NCBI RefSeq assembly: GCF_021432765.1
Contig: NZ_CP058908.1
Span: forward strand, 1,442,001 to 1,506,000
Direction: 5' to 3'
Length of the DNA: 64,000 nt
Origin: Pseudomonas phenolilytica
GTDB taxonomy: Bacteria > Pseudomonadota > Gammaproteobacteria > Pseudomonadales > Pseudomonadaceae
The translations under genes and the position numbers were made by a program. This document shows, piece after piece, positions 43,828 to 52,159 of this stretch. Position 1 is the stretch's first letter; every line of letters starts with the position of its first letter. The notes under the pieces were generated by a model, which was not told where the DNA came from, did not search any database, and worked only from the letters and a program-made list of their open reading frames with translations.

Positions 43828-44565
43828 TCAGGGCGCCAGCGCCATCCACTGATCGCTCAGGCTGCGGGTGTGGCGGTCGACCATGATCGGCGCGAACGGC
43901 CGGCCCGAGGCGGTGGAGAAGTTGTTGCTGCCGCTGTTCATGTCCTGCAGCGCCACCTTGAGAAAGCTCCAGCGCGTCTTGACCCGGGCTAGCGCCGGGT
44001 CGCCGCGCTCGCCGAGCTGCGCCAGTTGCGCGTCGATGGCCGGCACCAGCTGCCGTTCGTCCTGGCCGAGGTAGGTGTCGGGCTGCTCGCGGGCCGTCTC
44101 GAAACTGCCGATGTAGGCGCGGCTGAGGTATTGCACGGCGAGGTATTCGACTTTCGCCGGCAGCTCGGCGTGGGCCTCGACGCCCTGCTGGCCGCGTACG
44201 GCAGTGAGGAACTCGCGCAGTGCCTTGCTCATTTCCAGCGGCCAGCCCCAGGGCATGTCGTCTTCGCCGCGACCGAAACCGGCACCTTCGCGCAGCCTGG
44301 CCTGTAACTGGCGGTGGCTGTCGCGCAGCGCGCTGGTGGGATTCGCAACACCCTGCAGGGCCTCGTTGAGCGCCAGGATGTCAGCTTCCATCCGCGCCAG
44401 GTGGGCTTTCTGGAAGCCTTCGCCGCGATACAGCAACAGGCTGCTGGTGGCGCGACTGGCGTGGATCTGCAGTTTTTCCAGCGCGGACAGTGTCTGGCTG
44501 TGGGACTGGCCGGGCAGCCAGGCGACGATCAGGGCGAGCAGCCATATCCATGTGCGATGGCGCAT
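43828..44565 (-). CDS. Periplasmic hypothetical protein, mostly helical
   Basis: A 245-residue protein with a clear signal peptide (cleavage near SHS-QTLS at 23). No lipobox and no further membrane segment are visible. The mature part is rich in Leu, Ala, Gln, Arg and Glu, with long heptad-like stretches (ALEKLQIHASRATSSLLLYR, ARMEADILALNEALQG), so a helical bundle is likely, similar in style to PilJ or NarX-type sensor modules. I do not recognise the family. It converges on the chemoreceptor with only 7 bp between stops, and the PLD-type lipoprotein gene lies upstream of it on the same strand. Role unknown. Confidence 0.75.
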   Translation of the reverse strand: MRHRTWIWLLALIVAWLPGQSHSQTLSALEKLQIHASRATSSLLLYRGEGFQKAHLARMEADILALNEALQGVANPTSALRDSHRQLQARLREGAGFGRGEDDMPWGWPLEMSKALREFLTAVRGQQGVEAHAELPAKVEYLAVQYLSRAYIGSFETAREQPDTYLGQDERQLVPAIDAQLAQLGERGDPALARVKTRWSFLKVALQDMNSGSNNFSTASGRPFAPIMVDRHTRSLSDQWMALAP

Positions 44566-44712
44566 TGTTGTGCTCCTTTGTTGTTTTTATCGAAGCGGAT
44601 GCCTGCTTGTTGCAGTTGGCTTCCAGAGCCTAGCGGACCAGTGGCCAAGTGGTATCACCCCAAAGTGTGATTCGCCGCTGAGCTGCCGGACGGCCAGCGA
44701 CAGGGGTGGTGC

Positions 44713-46254
44713 TCAGAGCATCCGTTCCAGGCCAACGACATCGGCCAGCCAGGCGTTCAGGCGGCGCCAGAATCCGCCTGGCTCGCGCTCGAGAACGATG
44801 CGCCGGCCCTGCTCCTCGGCGATCCATACCAGCTGGCGGGTATCGCCGCGCCGGGCCAGCTTCACCTCGTAGCTGCTTGCCGGTGCCATGCCCTCGAGCG
44901 TCAGTCGGTGCACCTCACGGGCCAGCGTCGGGCTCTGTGCGAGGATGCCGACTTCGCTGTTCCACAGTACCGAGCGCGGGTCGAAGTTGAGCGAGCCGAT
45001 GAACACCCGTTTGCGGTCGAACACCGCCGCCTTGCTGTGCAGGCTTGATTCAGACTCGCCGAAGAAGCTGTAGGAGGACTTCTGGTCGGGCTGGCGGCGC
45101 AGTTCGAACAGCTGCACGCCCTGTTCCAGCATGCGTCGACGGTAGGGTGCATAGCCGCCATGCACGGCCGGCACGTCGGTGGCTTCCAGCGAGTTGGTGA
45201 GGATGCGGATGGTCACGCCATCGCGGTGACGCTCGGCCAGGTAGTCGACGCCGCTGTCGGTGGGCACGAAGTACGCCGACACCAGCATCAGCTCATCCTG
45301 CACCGCGGTCAGTGCCGGCGCCAGCTGGGTGGTCAGCAATTGCGTGGGCGGGCCATCGGCCAGGAGTTTGTCGGGGTCGTCCCAAAGCGCCGCGGCGGGC
45401 GCCCAGATCAGTTCATCCAGCCAGCGCTGCAGTTGCGGCTCGCGCTGGTAGCGGATCAGCCGGCGGTACAGCGGGCCATCGTCGCGGCGCGCCTGCTGCA
45501 GATACTGCTGGAGCTGCTCGCGCGCCTCGCTCAGCTTGTGCCGTGCCGGCGGTCGCCAGAAGAAGTGCTGGATCGGCACGCTTAGCTGGTGATTCCAGTA
45601 TTGGTCGAAGCTGTCGGCAAGCTGCCGCGCCACCGGGCCGGCGGCTAGCAGGTCGATGTCGGTGAAATTCAGGCTGCGATCGGCATCGAAATACTCGTCG
45701 CCCAGATTGCGTCCGCCAACGATCGCCAGGCTGCTGTCGACCAGCAGCAGCTTGTTGTGCATGCGCCGGTGCTGCTGCGATAGATGCAGCAGCCGCCCGA
45801 GCGTACGCGTGACCGGGTTGCTGCGGCCGGCGCGCAGCGGGTTGAACACGCGGATCTGCACATTCGGATGCGCTGCCAGTGTGGCGATGCGGTAGTCCTG
45901 CCCGTCGCTGGTGGTGTCGTCGAGCAGCAGCCGGACGCGCACGCCACGGTCGGCGGCGCGCAGCAGCTCGTCGACCAGCAGGCGCGTGGAGAGGCCGTCA
46001 TGCACGATGTAGTACTGGATATCCAGGCTGCGCCGCGCGGCACGGAACAGCTCGGCGCGGGCGGCGAACGCCTCGCTGCTCTCAGGCAACAGGCGCAGGC
46101 CGGAATGACCCTCCGGCTGCGCGGCTGCCAGCCTCTGCACCTGCCGGCCGAGCGAGGAGTCCGCCGGCGCCGTGGCGTGGGAGGGCGCCGGCGCAGGCTG
46201 GCTGGCACAGCCGGCAAGCGACAGCAGTAGGATCAGCAGCAGGAGCGCTCGCAC
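44713..46254 (-). CDS. Phospholipase D-family lipoprotein (ClsC/YmdC-like)
   Basis: A 513-residue enzyme of the PLD superfamily with both HKD motifs: HNKLLLVDSSLAIVGGRN in the first half and HSKAAVFDRKRVFIGSLN in the second. Cardiolipin synthase ClsC, which uses phosphatidylethanolamine and phosphatidylglycerol, is the nearest functional model, but related proteins have other phosphodiester substrates. The start is taken at GTG 46254 because GGAAGGGAA lies 6 bases upstream and the product then begins MRALLLLILLLSLAGC, a textbook lipobox with lipidated Cys16; a GTG at 46278 in the same frame would push the signal inward. No ymdB-like partner is adjacent. Confidence 0.9.
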   Translation of the reverse strand: MRALLLLILLLSLAGCASQPAPAPSHATAPADSSLGRQVQRLAAAQPEGHSGLRLLPESSEAFAARAELFRAARRSLDIQYYIVHDGLSTRLLVDELLRAADRGVRVRLLLDDTTSDGQDYRIATLAAHPNVQIRVFNPLRAGRSNPVTRTLGRLLHLSQQHRRMHNKLLLVDSSLAIVGGRNLGDEYFDADRSLNFTDIDLLAAGPVARQLADSFDQYWNHQLSVPIQHFFWRPPARHKLSEAREQLQQYLQQARRDDGPLYRRLIRYQREPQLQRWLDELIWAPAAALWDDPDKLLADGPPTQLLTTQLAPALTAVQDELMLVSAYFVPTDSGVDYLAERHRDGVTIRILTNSLEATDVPAVHGGYAPYRRRMLEQGVQLFELRRQPDQKSSYSFFGESESSLHSKAAVFDRKRVFIGSLNFDPRSVLWNSEVGILAQSPTLAREVHRLTLEGMAPASSYEVKLARRGDTRQLVWIAEEQGRRIVLEREPGGFWRRLNAWLADVVGLERML

Positions 46255-46300
46255 GGTGTTCCCTTCCGGTCCGGTCACGTGCAGCTTAGACGTCGCGCCG

Positions 46301-47605
46301 TCAGAAGCGATCCTTCAACCGATACCAGAGCATGCCCAGCGCCAGCAGCGGCGAGCGTAAGGCCGGGCCGCCGGGGAAGGTCGGGTGCGGCACGCGGGCG
46401 AACAGATCGAAGCCGTGGCTCTCGCGCCCGGCGATGGCTTCGGCGAGCAGCCGGCCGGCCAGATGGGTGGCGTTCAGGCCGTGGCCGGAATAAGCCTGGG
46501 CGTAGTAGATGTTGGGCTGCTCCGGCAGCCGGCCGATCTGCGGCAGACGGTTGGCGCCGATGCCGATCATGCCGCCCCACTGGTACTCGATGCCGATACC
46601 CACCAGCTGCGGAAACACCGCGAGCATCTTCGGCTGCATGTAGGCGGCGATGTCCTTGGGATCGCGCCCGGAATAATGGCAGGCACCACCGAACAGCAGT
46701 CGCCCGTCGGCTGAGAGACGGAAATAGTCGAGCGCCACGCGCTGATCGCAGACCGCCATGTTCTGCGGCAGCAGTTCGTGGCACAGCGCCGCCGGCAGGC
46801 GTTCGGTGGCGATGATGTAGCTGCCGGCCGGCAACACCTTGCCCGCGAGCTTGGGCTGCAGGCCGTCGAGATAGGCATTGCAGGCCAGCACCAGCTGGTT
46901 GGCGCGCACCACGCCGTGGGCGGTGTGGACCTTTACCTGCGTGCCGTACTCGATGCGTTCGACCGCGGAATCCTCGTGCAGGCGCACGCCCAGGGTCTGC
47001 GCCACGGCCGCCTCGCCGAGCGCCAGATTGAGCGGATGCAAGTGCCCGGAACCCATGTCGACCAGCCCGCCGATGTAGCGCTGCGAGCCGATCACCGTCG
47101 GCAGGTTGGCTCGCGAGATGCGCTGCAGCGGATGCGCGTAGCCCAGACGCAGCAGGTCGGCGTAGTCCTGCTCGAAACCTTCCAAATGGCGCGGCTTGGT
47201 CGCCAGGTCGCAATAGCCCCAGGTCAGGTCGCAATCGATGGCGTGCCGCTCGATGCGCTGGCGGACGATCTCGACGGCTTCGAAGCCCATGCGCTTGAGT
47301 TCGTCGACGCCCTCTTCGCCGAGGATCGGCCGGAACTGCTCGACATCGTGGCCGACACCGCGGATCAGCTGGCCACCGTTCCGACCGCTGGCACCCCAGC
47401 CAATACGCCGGGCTTCGAGGAGGATGACCGACAGCCCTCGCTCGGCGAGTTCGATGGCGGTATTCAGCCCGGTAAAGCCGCCGCCGACGATGCAGACGTC
47501 GGCGCGGGCCTCACCGGCGAGCGCGGCGAAACGCAGCGCACGGTTGGCGCTGGCGGCGTAGTAGGAGGGGGCGTGAAAGTCTTGGCGGGAGGTGTTCTGA
47601 GTCAT
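46301..47605 (-). CDS. pauB4: FAD-dependent amine oxidase, gamma-glutamylputrescine oxidase type (PauB4/PuuB-like)
   Basis: A 434-residue DAO-fold flavoenzyme. The dinucleotide motif ADVCIVGGGFTGLNTAIELAERG lies at about 35-57, then ARRIGWGASGRNGGQ, a family hallmark of PuuB/OrdL proteins. The C-terminal half has YQWGGMIGIGANRLPQIG and the AYSGHGLNATHLAGRLLAEA cofactor-closing segment. PuuB-type enzymes oxidise gamma-glutamylputrescine in polyamine breakdown. In P. aeruginosa the gene next to dadR is pauB4, and the matching context here (dadR, dadA, a RidA gene, pauR) supports that name. It lies downstream of dadR on the same strand, 133 bp away, so it may have its own promoter. Confidence 0.87.
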   Translation of the reverse strand: MTQNTSRQDFHAPSYYAASANRALRFAALAGEARADVCIVGGGFTGLNTAIELAERGLSVILLEARRIGWGASGRNGGQLIRGVGHDVEQFRPILGEEGVDELKRMGFEAVEIVRQRIERHAIDCDLTWGYCDLATKPRHLEGFEQDYADLLRLGYAHPLQRISRANLPTVIGSQRYIGGLVDMGSGHLHPLNLALGEAAVAQTLGVRLHEDSAVERIEYGTQVKVHTAHGVVRANQLVLACNAYLDGLQPKLAGKVLPAGSYIIATERLPAALCHELLPQNMAVCDQRVALDYFRLSADGRLLFGGACHYSGRDPKDIAAYMQPKMLAVFPQLVGIGIEYQWGGMIGIGANRLPQIGRLPEQPNIYYAQAYSGHGLNATHLAGRLLAEAIAGRESHGFDLFARVPHPTFPGGPALRSPLLALGMLWYRLKDRF

Positions 47606-47738
47606 CGGTTCGGAATGGATTCTCTGCGGGGTTCAGGGGGAGGTCACGGTTCGGCACTGCAGCGAGCAAAGCACGCCCGGCGCCGTTCGGCCAGCGGCCG
47701 CGGCGGGCTCGCTGGAGCGGGACGGGCACGCAGGCGCT

Positions 47739-48227
47739 CTAGTCCGGCACCGGCAGCTCGAGCGATTCCTTCACTTCTTCCATGACGATGTAACTCTTGG
47801 ATTCGCGCACGTGCGGCAGTTTCAGCAGGATGTCGCCGAGCAGCTTGCGATAGGAGGCCATCTCCGAAATGCGCGCCTTGACCAGATAGTCGAAGTCGCC
47901 CGACACCAGGTGGCACTCCAGCACGTGCGGCAGCCGCAGCACGGCGCGGCGGAAGTCCTCGAAGGTATCGCCGGACTTGTAGTCCAGGCTGATCTCGACG
48001 AACACCAGCAGGTTGGCGCGCAGCAGCTGCGGATTGAGTCGTGCGTGGTAACCGAGGATCACCCCGTCGCGCTCCAGACGGCGCACCCGCTCGGTGCATG
48101 GGGTGGTCGAGAGGTTGACCCGCTCGCCCAGTTCGGTGAACGAAATCCGTCCCTCCTGCTGCAGGATGCGCAGGATCGAACGGTCGATCCGGTCCAATTC
48201 CCGACGGGCCTTGTTGGAATTGTTCAT
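47739..48227 (-). CDS. dadR: Lrp/AsnC-family regulator DadR
   Basis: Leucine-responsive-type regulator; in P. aeruginosa it activates the divergent dad operon in response to alanine. The 162-residue protein starts MNNSNKARRELDRIDRSIL, with the helix-turn-helix ISFTELGERVNLSTTPCTERVRRLE in the first third and the RAM ligand domain after it (LRANLLVFVEISLDY; HLVSGDFDYLVKAR). Start 48227 is the usual N-terminus; longer readings cross the dadA promoter. Its own leader on the minus strand contains GGGGCATCCCC, a tight hairpin that could mask the GGAGG ribosome site. Confidence 0.93.
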   Translation of the reverse strand: MNNSNKARRELDRIDRSILRILQQEGRISFTELGERVNLSTTPCTERVRRLERDGVILGYHARLNPQLLRANLLVFVEISLDYKSGDTFEDFRRAVLRLPHVLECHLVSGDFDYLVKARISEMASYRKLLGDILLKLPHVRESKSYIVMEEVKESLELPVPD

Positions 48228-48329
48228 GGGGGATGCCCCTCCGGTAAAAGCCATATTGGCGAGAATTTTCGTCAACAATCGCATGATAAACAGTGAATAC
48301 CACTGAGTCAGCCGTCCTACACTCCGCCC

Positions 48330-48367
48330 AACAACAACGGATACATCCGGGCGTGCCGGATGGAGGG
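48330..48367 (+). promoter_or_regulatory. Structured leader of dadA: A-rich motif plus hairpin at the ribosome site
   Basis: AACAACAAC at 48330-48338 has the A-R-N-like pattern of Hfq/Crc sites. Just after it, CATCCGG (48344-48350) and CCGGATG (48356-48362) form a perfect 7-bp stem with a 5-base loop that abuts the GGAGGG ribosome site (48362-48367) of dadA. The arrangement could control translation. Whether it is in the transcript depends on the unmapped start. Confidence 0.5.
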
Positions 48368-48375
48368 CGACAGTC

Positions 48376-49674
48376 ATGCGAGTTCTGATCCTGGGCAGCG
48401 GTGTGGTCGGCACCGCCAGCGCGTACTACCTGGCCCGAGCCGGGTTCGAGGTGGTAGTGGTCGATCGCCAGGACGGCGTCGCCCTGGAAACCAGTTTCGC
48501 CAACGCCGGCCAGGTATCGCCCGGCTACGCCTCGCCGTGGGCCGCTCCGGGCATTCCGCTCAAGGCCATGAAGTGGCTGCTGCAGCGCCACGCGCCGCTG
48601 GCCATCAAACTCACCGGCAGCCTCGACCAGTACCTGTGGATGGCGCAGATGCTGCGCAACTGCACCGCTGCGCGCTACGCGGTGAACAAGGAACGCATGG
48701 TGCGGCTGGCCGAATACAGCCGCGATTGCCTCGACGAGCTGCGTGCCGAGACCGGCATCGCCTATGAGGGACGCCAGCTCGGTACCACCCAGCTGTTCCG
48801 CACCCAGGCGCAAGTGGACGCCGCCGCCAAGGACATCGCCGTGCTCGAACAGGCCGGCGTCCCCTACGAAGTGCTCGACCGTGCCGGCATCGCGCGCGTC
48901 GAACCGGCGCTGGCCAAGGTCTCCGACAAGCTCGCCGGCGCCCTGCGCCTGCCCAATGATCAGACCGGCGACTGCTACCTGTTCACCTCGCGCTTGGCCG
49001 AGATGGCGCGTGAACTGGGCGTGGAGTTTCGCTTCGGGCAGAACATCGAGCGCCTGGAGAGCGACGGCGAGCGCATCGCCGGGGTCTGGATCGATGGTCA
49101 GCTGGAGCGCGCCGACCAGTATGTGCTGGCGCTGGGCAGCTACTCGCCGCAGCTGCTCAAGCCGCTCGGCATCCGCGCGCCGATCTACCCGCTCAAGGGC
49201 TATTCGCTGACTGTGCCGATCACCGACGCCGCGATGGCGCCGACCTCGACCATCCTCGACGAGACCTACAAGGTCGCCATCACCCGCTTCGACGACCGTA
49301 TCCGCGTCGGCGGCATGGCCGAGATCGCTGGCTTCGATCTGTCGCTCAACCCGCGTCGTCGCGAGACGCTGGAGATGATCACCGCCGACCTATATCCGCA
49401 GGGCGGCGACCTGAGCCGCGCCGAGTTCTGGACCGGACTGCGCCCGGCGACCCCGGACGGTACGCCGATCGTCGGCGCGACGCGCTATCGCAACCTGTTC
49501 CTCAACACCGGCCACGGGACCCTCGGTTGGACCATGGCCTGTGGCTCCGGTAGCCTGCTTGCCGATCTGATCGCGAAGAAGCGTCCGCAGATCAGCGCGC
49601 AGGGTCTGGATATTTCCCGCTATAGCAGCCGCAGCGAGGTATCCGGCCACGGTCGGCCGGCTTCCGCCCACTGA
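48376..49674 (+). CDS. dadA: D-amino acid dehydrogenase, small subunit
   Basis: Membrane-associated flavoenzyme that oxidises D-alanine and other D-amino acids to keto acids, feeding electrons to the respiratory chain. The 432-residue protein starts with the FAD motif [29 protein letters not shown], then [24 protein letters not shown], a signature of DadA. The C-terminal half has [21 protein letters not shown] and [22 protein letters not shown]. It is divergent from its activator dadR. In P. aeruginosa a RidA gene and the racemase dadX follow; here a YkvI-like permease gene follows instead and no dadX is present in the window. Confidence 0.96.
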   Translation: MRVLILGSGVVGTASAYYLARAGFEVVVVDRQDGVALETSFANAGQVSPGYASPWAAPGIPLKAMKWLLQRHAPLAIKLTGSLDQYLWMAQMLRNCTAARYAVNKERMVRLAEYSRDCLDELRAETGIAYEGRQLGTTQLFRTQAQVDAAAKDIAVLEQAGVPYEVLDRAGIARVEPALAKVSDKLAGALRLPNDQTGDCYLFTSRLAEMARELGVEFRFGQNIERLESDGERIAGVWIDGQLERADQYVLALGSYSPQLLKPLGIRAPIYPLKGYSLTVPITDAAMAPTSTILDETYKVAITRFDDRIRVGGMAEIAGFDLSLNPRRRETLEMITADLYPQGGDLSRAEFWTGLRPATPDGTPIVGATRYRNLFLNTGHGTLGWTMACGSGSLLADLIAKKRPQISAQGLDISRYSSRSEVSGHGRPASAH

Positions 49675-49698
49675 CCCCTCAACCCCCTGCAATAACCG

Positions 49699-49733
49699 TC
49701 GACCGGGTGTCCGCCACGCTGACACCCGGTCGA
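49699..49733. terminator. Perfect 13-bp inverted repeat after dadA, possible terminator
   Basis: TCGACCGGGTGTC pairs fully with GACACCCGGTCGA around a 9-base loop, starting 25 bp after the dadA stop. The stem is strong, but GTGACATGG follows rather than a T tract, so it may act as an mRNA-stabilising or processing hairpin instead of a terminator. Confidence 0.55.
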
Positions 49734-49851
49734 GTGACATGGATCTATCAGCGAGCCGGAGCCGCTCATCTGTTCCCCGCCTGGAGCAGCGTTTCACCGG
49801 AATGAGCTGACATCTGCAGTCGTTCCTCGTACCTACAAATCTAAGAACGAG

Positions 49852-50955
49852 ATGAATGTAATGAACAAACAATCGATCCAGATTGCGCTGGCTTATATGT
49901 CCGTGGTTATCGGTGGTGGCTTCGCCTCCGGCCAGGAAGTCCTCCAATTCTTCACCGGCTACGGGCTGGTCGGCGTCGCCGGTACGCTGGTCAGTGGCCT
50001 GCTGTTCGCCTTCCTCGGCATGCAGATCGCCCGCATGAGCTCGAAGATGCAGGCCAACTCGCACAAGGAAGTCCTCTACAGCCTGTTCGGCGCGCGCGTC
50101 GGTCTGGCCGTCGACGTGGTGCTGTCATTCTTCCTCTATGGCGTGGGCGTGGTCATGCTGGCCGGCTGCGGATCGATCTTCGCCCAACAGTACGGCATGC
50201 ATCCGCTGTTCGGCGGCGTGCTGATGACCGTGCTGGTGATCGCCACGCTGTGCCTGAACGTCAAGCGCATCATCGATCTGATCAGCGCGGTGATGCCGTT
50301 CCTGCTGGCGATGGTGCTGATCATCACCACCTACTCGATATTCAACTACAACGCCTCGGTCGAAACCCTCGATGCGGTCGCCCGCGAGAACAACGAGACG
50401 GTCAGCTCCAACTGGTTCGTCGGCGCGCTGCTCTATGCCTCGTTCAACATCGCCGTAGGATTCCCGATGCTCGCGGTGATCGGCGGAATGACCAAGCAAT
50501 CCAAGGCTGCGGGGCTGGGCGGTGTGCTCGGCGGGCTCGGCCTGGGCGTGCTGATCCTGCTGCTGAACGTCGGCCTGTTCGCCAATATCAACCAGCTGCA
50601 GGGCATCGAGATGCCGACCCTGGCGCTGGCGTCGCGGATTTCGCCGCTACTGTCGGTGGTCATGTCGGTAGCGCTGATCTGCATGGTCTATAGCACCGCC
50701 GTCGGCATGTTCTTCGCCTTCAGCGCACGTTTCGCCAAGCCCGAGTCGGCACGTTTCAAGGGCTTCAGCGCGATTTCGGTGTGCATCGGCCTGGCGCTGA
50801 GCCTGGGCGGTTTCAGCAAGCTGGTCGGCACCGTGTATCCGCTGCTCGGCTACGTCGGCTTTGCGCTGATCCTTGCCATCGTCTTCAGCTGGGTGCGCGG
50901 CCGCTCCCGCGCGAACCTCGAAGTGCAAAAACGCGAGCTGAGCCCGCTATCCTGA
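49852..50955 (+). CDS. YkvI-family membrane protein, amino-acid-permease-like
   Basis: A 367-residue protein with about ten hydrophobic segments. The N-terminus (IALAYMSVVIGGGFASGQEVLQFF) has the Gly-rich first-helix break seen in the APC/SSS-fold transporters and is the hallmark of YkvI-like proteins. Their substrate is not established. The first ATG at 49852 is used; 49861 (MNKQSIQIALAY) is an alternative and the ribosome sites do not decide between them. It sits between dadA and the RidA gene, so uptake of an amino acid or amine for this catabolic cluster is a fair guess. It starts 118 bp after a large inverted repeat. Confidence 0.82.
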   Translation: MNVMNKQSIQIALAYMSVVIGGGFASGQEVLQFFTGYGLVGVAGTLVSGLLFAFLGMQIARMSSKMQANSHKEVLYSLFGARVGLAVDVVLSFFLYGVGVVMLAGCGSIFAQQYGMHPLFGGVLMTVLVIATLCLNVKRIIDLISAVMPFLLAMVLIITTYSIFNYNASVETLDAVARENNETVSSNWFVGALLYASFNIAVGFPMLAVIGGMTKQSKAAGLGGVLGGLGLGVLILLLNVGLFANINQLQGIEMPTLALASRISPLLSVVMSVALICMVYSTAVGMFFAFSARFAKPESARFKGFSAISVCIGLALSLGGFSKLVGTVYPLLGYVGFALILAIVFSWVRGRSRANLEVQKRELSPLS

Positions 50956-51010
50956 CACTGCCCGGTGCCGGCCCACTGCAGGCCGGCGCCACTCGTTCGA
51001 GGAGAATTGA

Positions 51011-51382
51011 ATGCCCATCCAGCGTCTGCACACTACCGCCCGCTACAGCGAGGCAGTCATCCACCGCGGCACGGTCTACCTGTCCGGGCAACTGGCCGAC
51101 GATCTGTCGGGCGACATTCGCCAGCAGACCCGCGAAACCCTGCTGAGCATCGACCGCATGCTGGCCGAGGCCGGCAGCGACCGCTCGCGCCTGCTTTCGG
51201 CGCTGATCCATCTGCGCGACATGGCCGACTACGACGGCATGAACGAAGTCTGGGATGAGTGGTTGCCCAAAGGTTCCGCACCGGCGCGTACCACCGTACA
51301 GGCACTGATGTATTCGCCGCAGGTGCGGGTGGAAATCACCGTGGTGGCCGCGTTACCGGACCTGTCCGGGCCGAACCTCTGA
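51011..51382 (+). CDS. RidA-family deaminase
   Basis: A 123-residue protein of the RidA/YjgF family, which hydrolyses reactive enamine or imine intermediates released by PLP enzymes and amine-oxidising flavoenzymes. The conserved Arg that binds the substrate carboxylate is in PARTTVQALMYSP near residue 90-103, and VYLSGQLADDLSGDIRQQTRETL forms the N-terminal signature. GAGGAG lies 7 bases before the ATG. Being beside dadA, which produces imino acids, makes a direct detoxifying role plausible. P. aeruginosa has a similar gene (PA5303) at this place. Confidence 0.92.
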   Translation: MPIQRLHTTARYSEAVIHRGTVYLSGQLADDLSGDIRQQTRETLLSIDRMLAEAGSDRSRLLSALIHLRDMADYDGMNEVWDEWLPKGSAPARTTVQALMYSPQVRVEITVVAALPDLSGPNL

Positions 51383-51480
51383 CAGCAGGTGCACCGGATA
51401 GCGCGCCAGCGTGTTGTAAATTCCGAACGCCGTTGCCATCATGACAGCCTGTCGTTTCGCTCTTGATAGGAGAGCTCGTA

Positions 51481-52029
51481 TTGGACGTCGGCGTTCGGCT
51501 GCAAACCATCCGCAAGCTCAAGGGGCTGTCTCAGCGTGAACTCGCCAAGCGTGCGGGCGTCACCAACAGCACCATTTCCATGATCGAGAAGAACAGCGTC
51601 AGCCCCTCGATCAGTTCGCTGAAAAAGGTTCTCGGCGGCATTCCCATGTCGCTGGTGGAGTTCTTCTCGCCGGATTTCGAGCAGGACAGCGACACCCAGG
51701 TGGTCTACAAGGCGAGCGAGCTGATCGACATCTCCGACGGTGCGGTGAGCATGAAACTGGTGGGCAAGGCGCATCCGAGCCGGGCCATCGCCTTTCTCGA
51801 CGAGACCTATCCACCCGGCGCGGACACCGGCCTGGACATGCTCGCCCACCAGGGCGAGGAGACTGGCATGCTGGTCGAGGGGCGGCTGGAGCTGACGGTC
51901 AACGGTCAGACCTATGTGCTCGAAACTGGCGACAGCTACTACTTCGAGAGCAGCAAACCCCACCGTTTTCGCAATCCGTTCGACGCGCCGGCCCGGCTGA
52001 TCAGCGCAACCACGCCGGCGAACTTCTGA
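51481..52029 (+). CDS. pauR: XRE-cupin transcriptional regulator PauR
   Basis: A 182-residue regulator with an N-terminal Cro/CI-type helix-turn-helix (LQTIRKLKGLSQRELAKRAGVTNSTISMIEK) and a C-terminal cupin (ETGMLVEGRLELTVNGQTYVLETGDSYYFESSKPHRFRNP). PauR represses putrescine and cadaverine catabolism genes in P. aeruginosa and is released by the diamines. The near-identity of several blocks and the same neighbourhood support the name. The start is TTG 51481, preceded by GGAGAG at 6 bases; an upstream TTG at 51463 is in frame but lacks a site. No pau operon lies directly next to it except the pauB4-like gene 4 kb away. Confidence 0.9.
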   Translation: MDVGVRLQTIRKLKGLSQRELAKRAGVTNSTISMIEKNSVSPSISSLKKVLGGIPMSLVEFFSPDFEQDSDTQVVYKASELIDISDGAVSMKLVGKAHPSRAIAFLDETYPPGADTGLDMLAHQGEETGMLVEGRLELTVNGQTYVLETGDSYYFESSKPHRFRNPFDAPARLISATTPANF

Positions 52030-52159
52030 GCGGCGCCGCGCAATGCGACAAAGAGTCGCGAGCGATGGCAATTGTTTCGGCTTGTGGGGCTTGCCGTTAT
52101 ACTACTGCCCGCTCGCGAACCGTGGCCGCGGGCGTGTCTAGCCACAATGAGGGTGAAAG

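Noticed and set aside
47606..47738. A second regulator or small gene between the pauB4-like gene and dadR
   Set aside because: The 133-bp gap holds no frame with a ribosome site; it is probably promoter or leader sequence.
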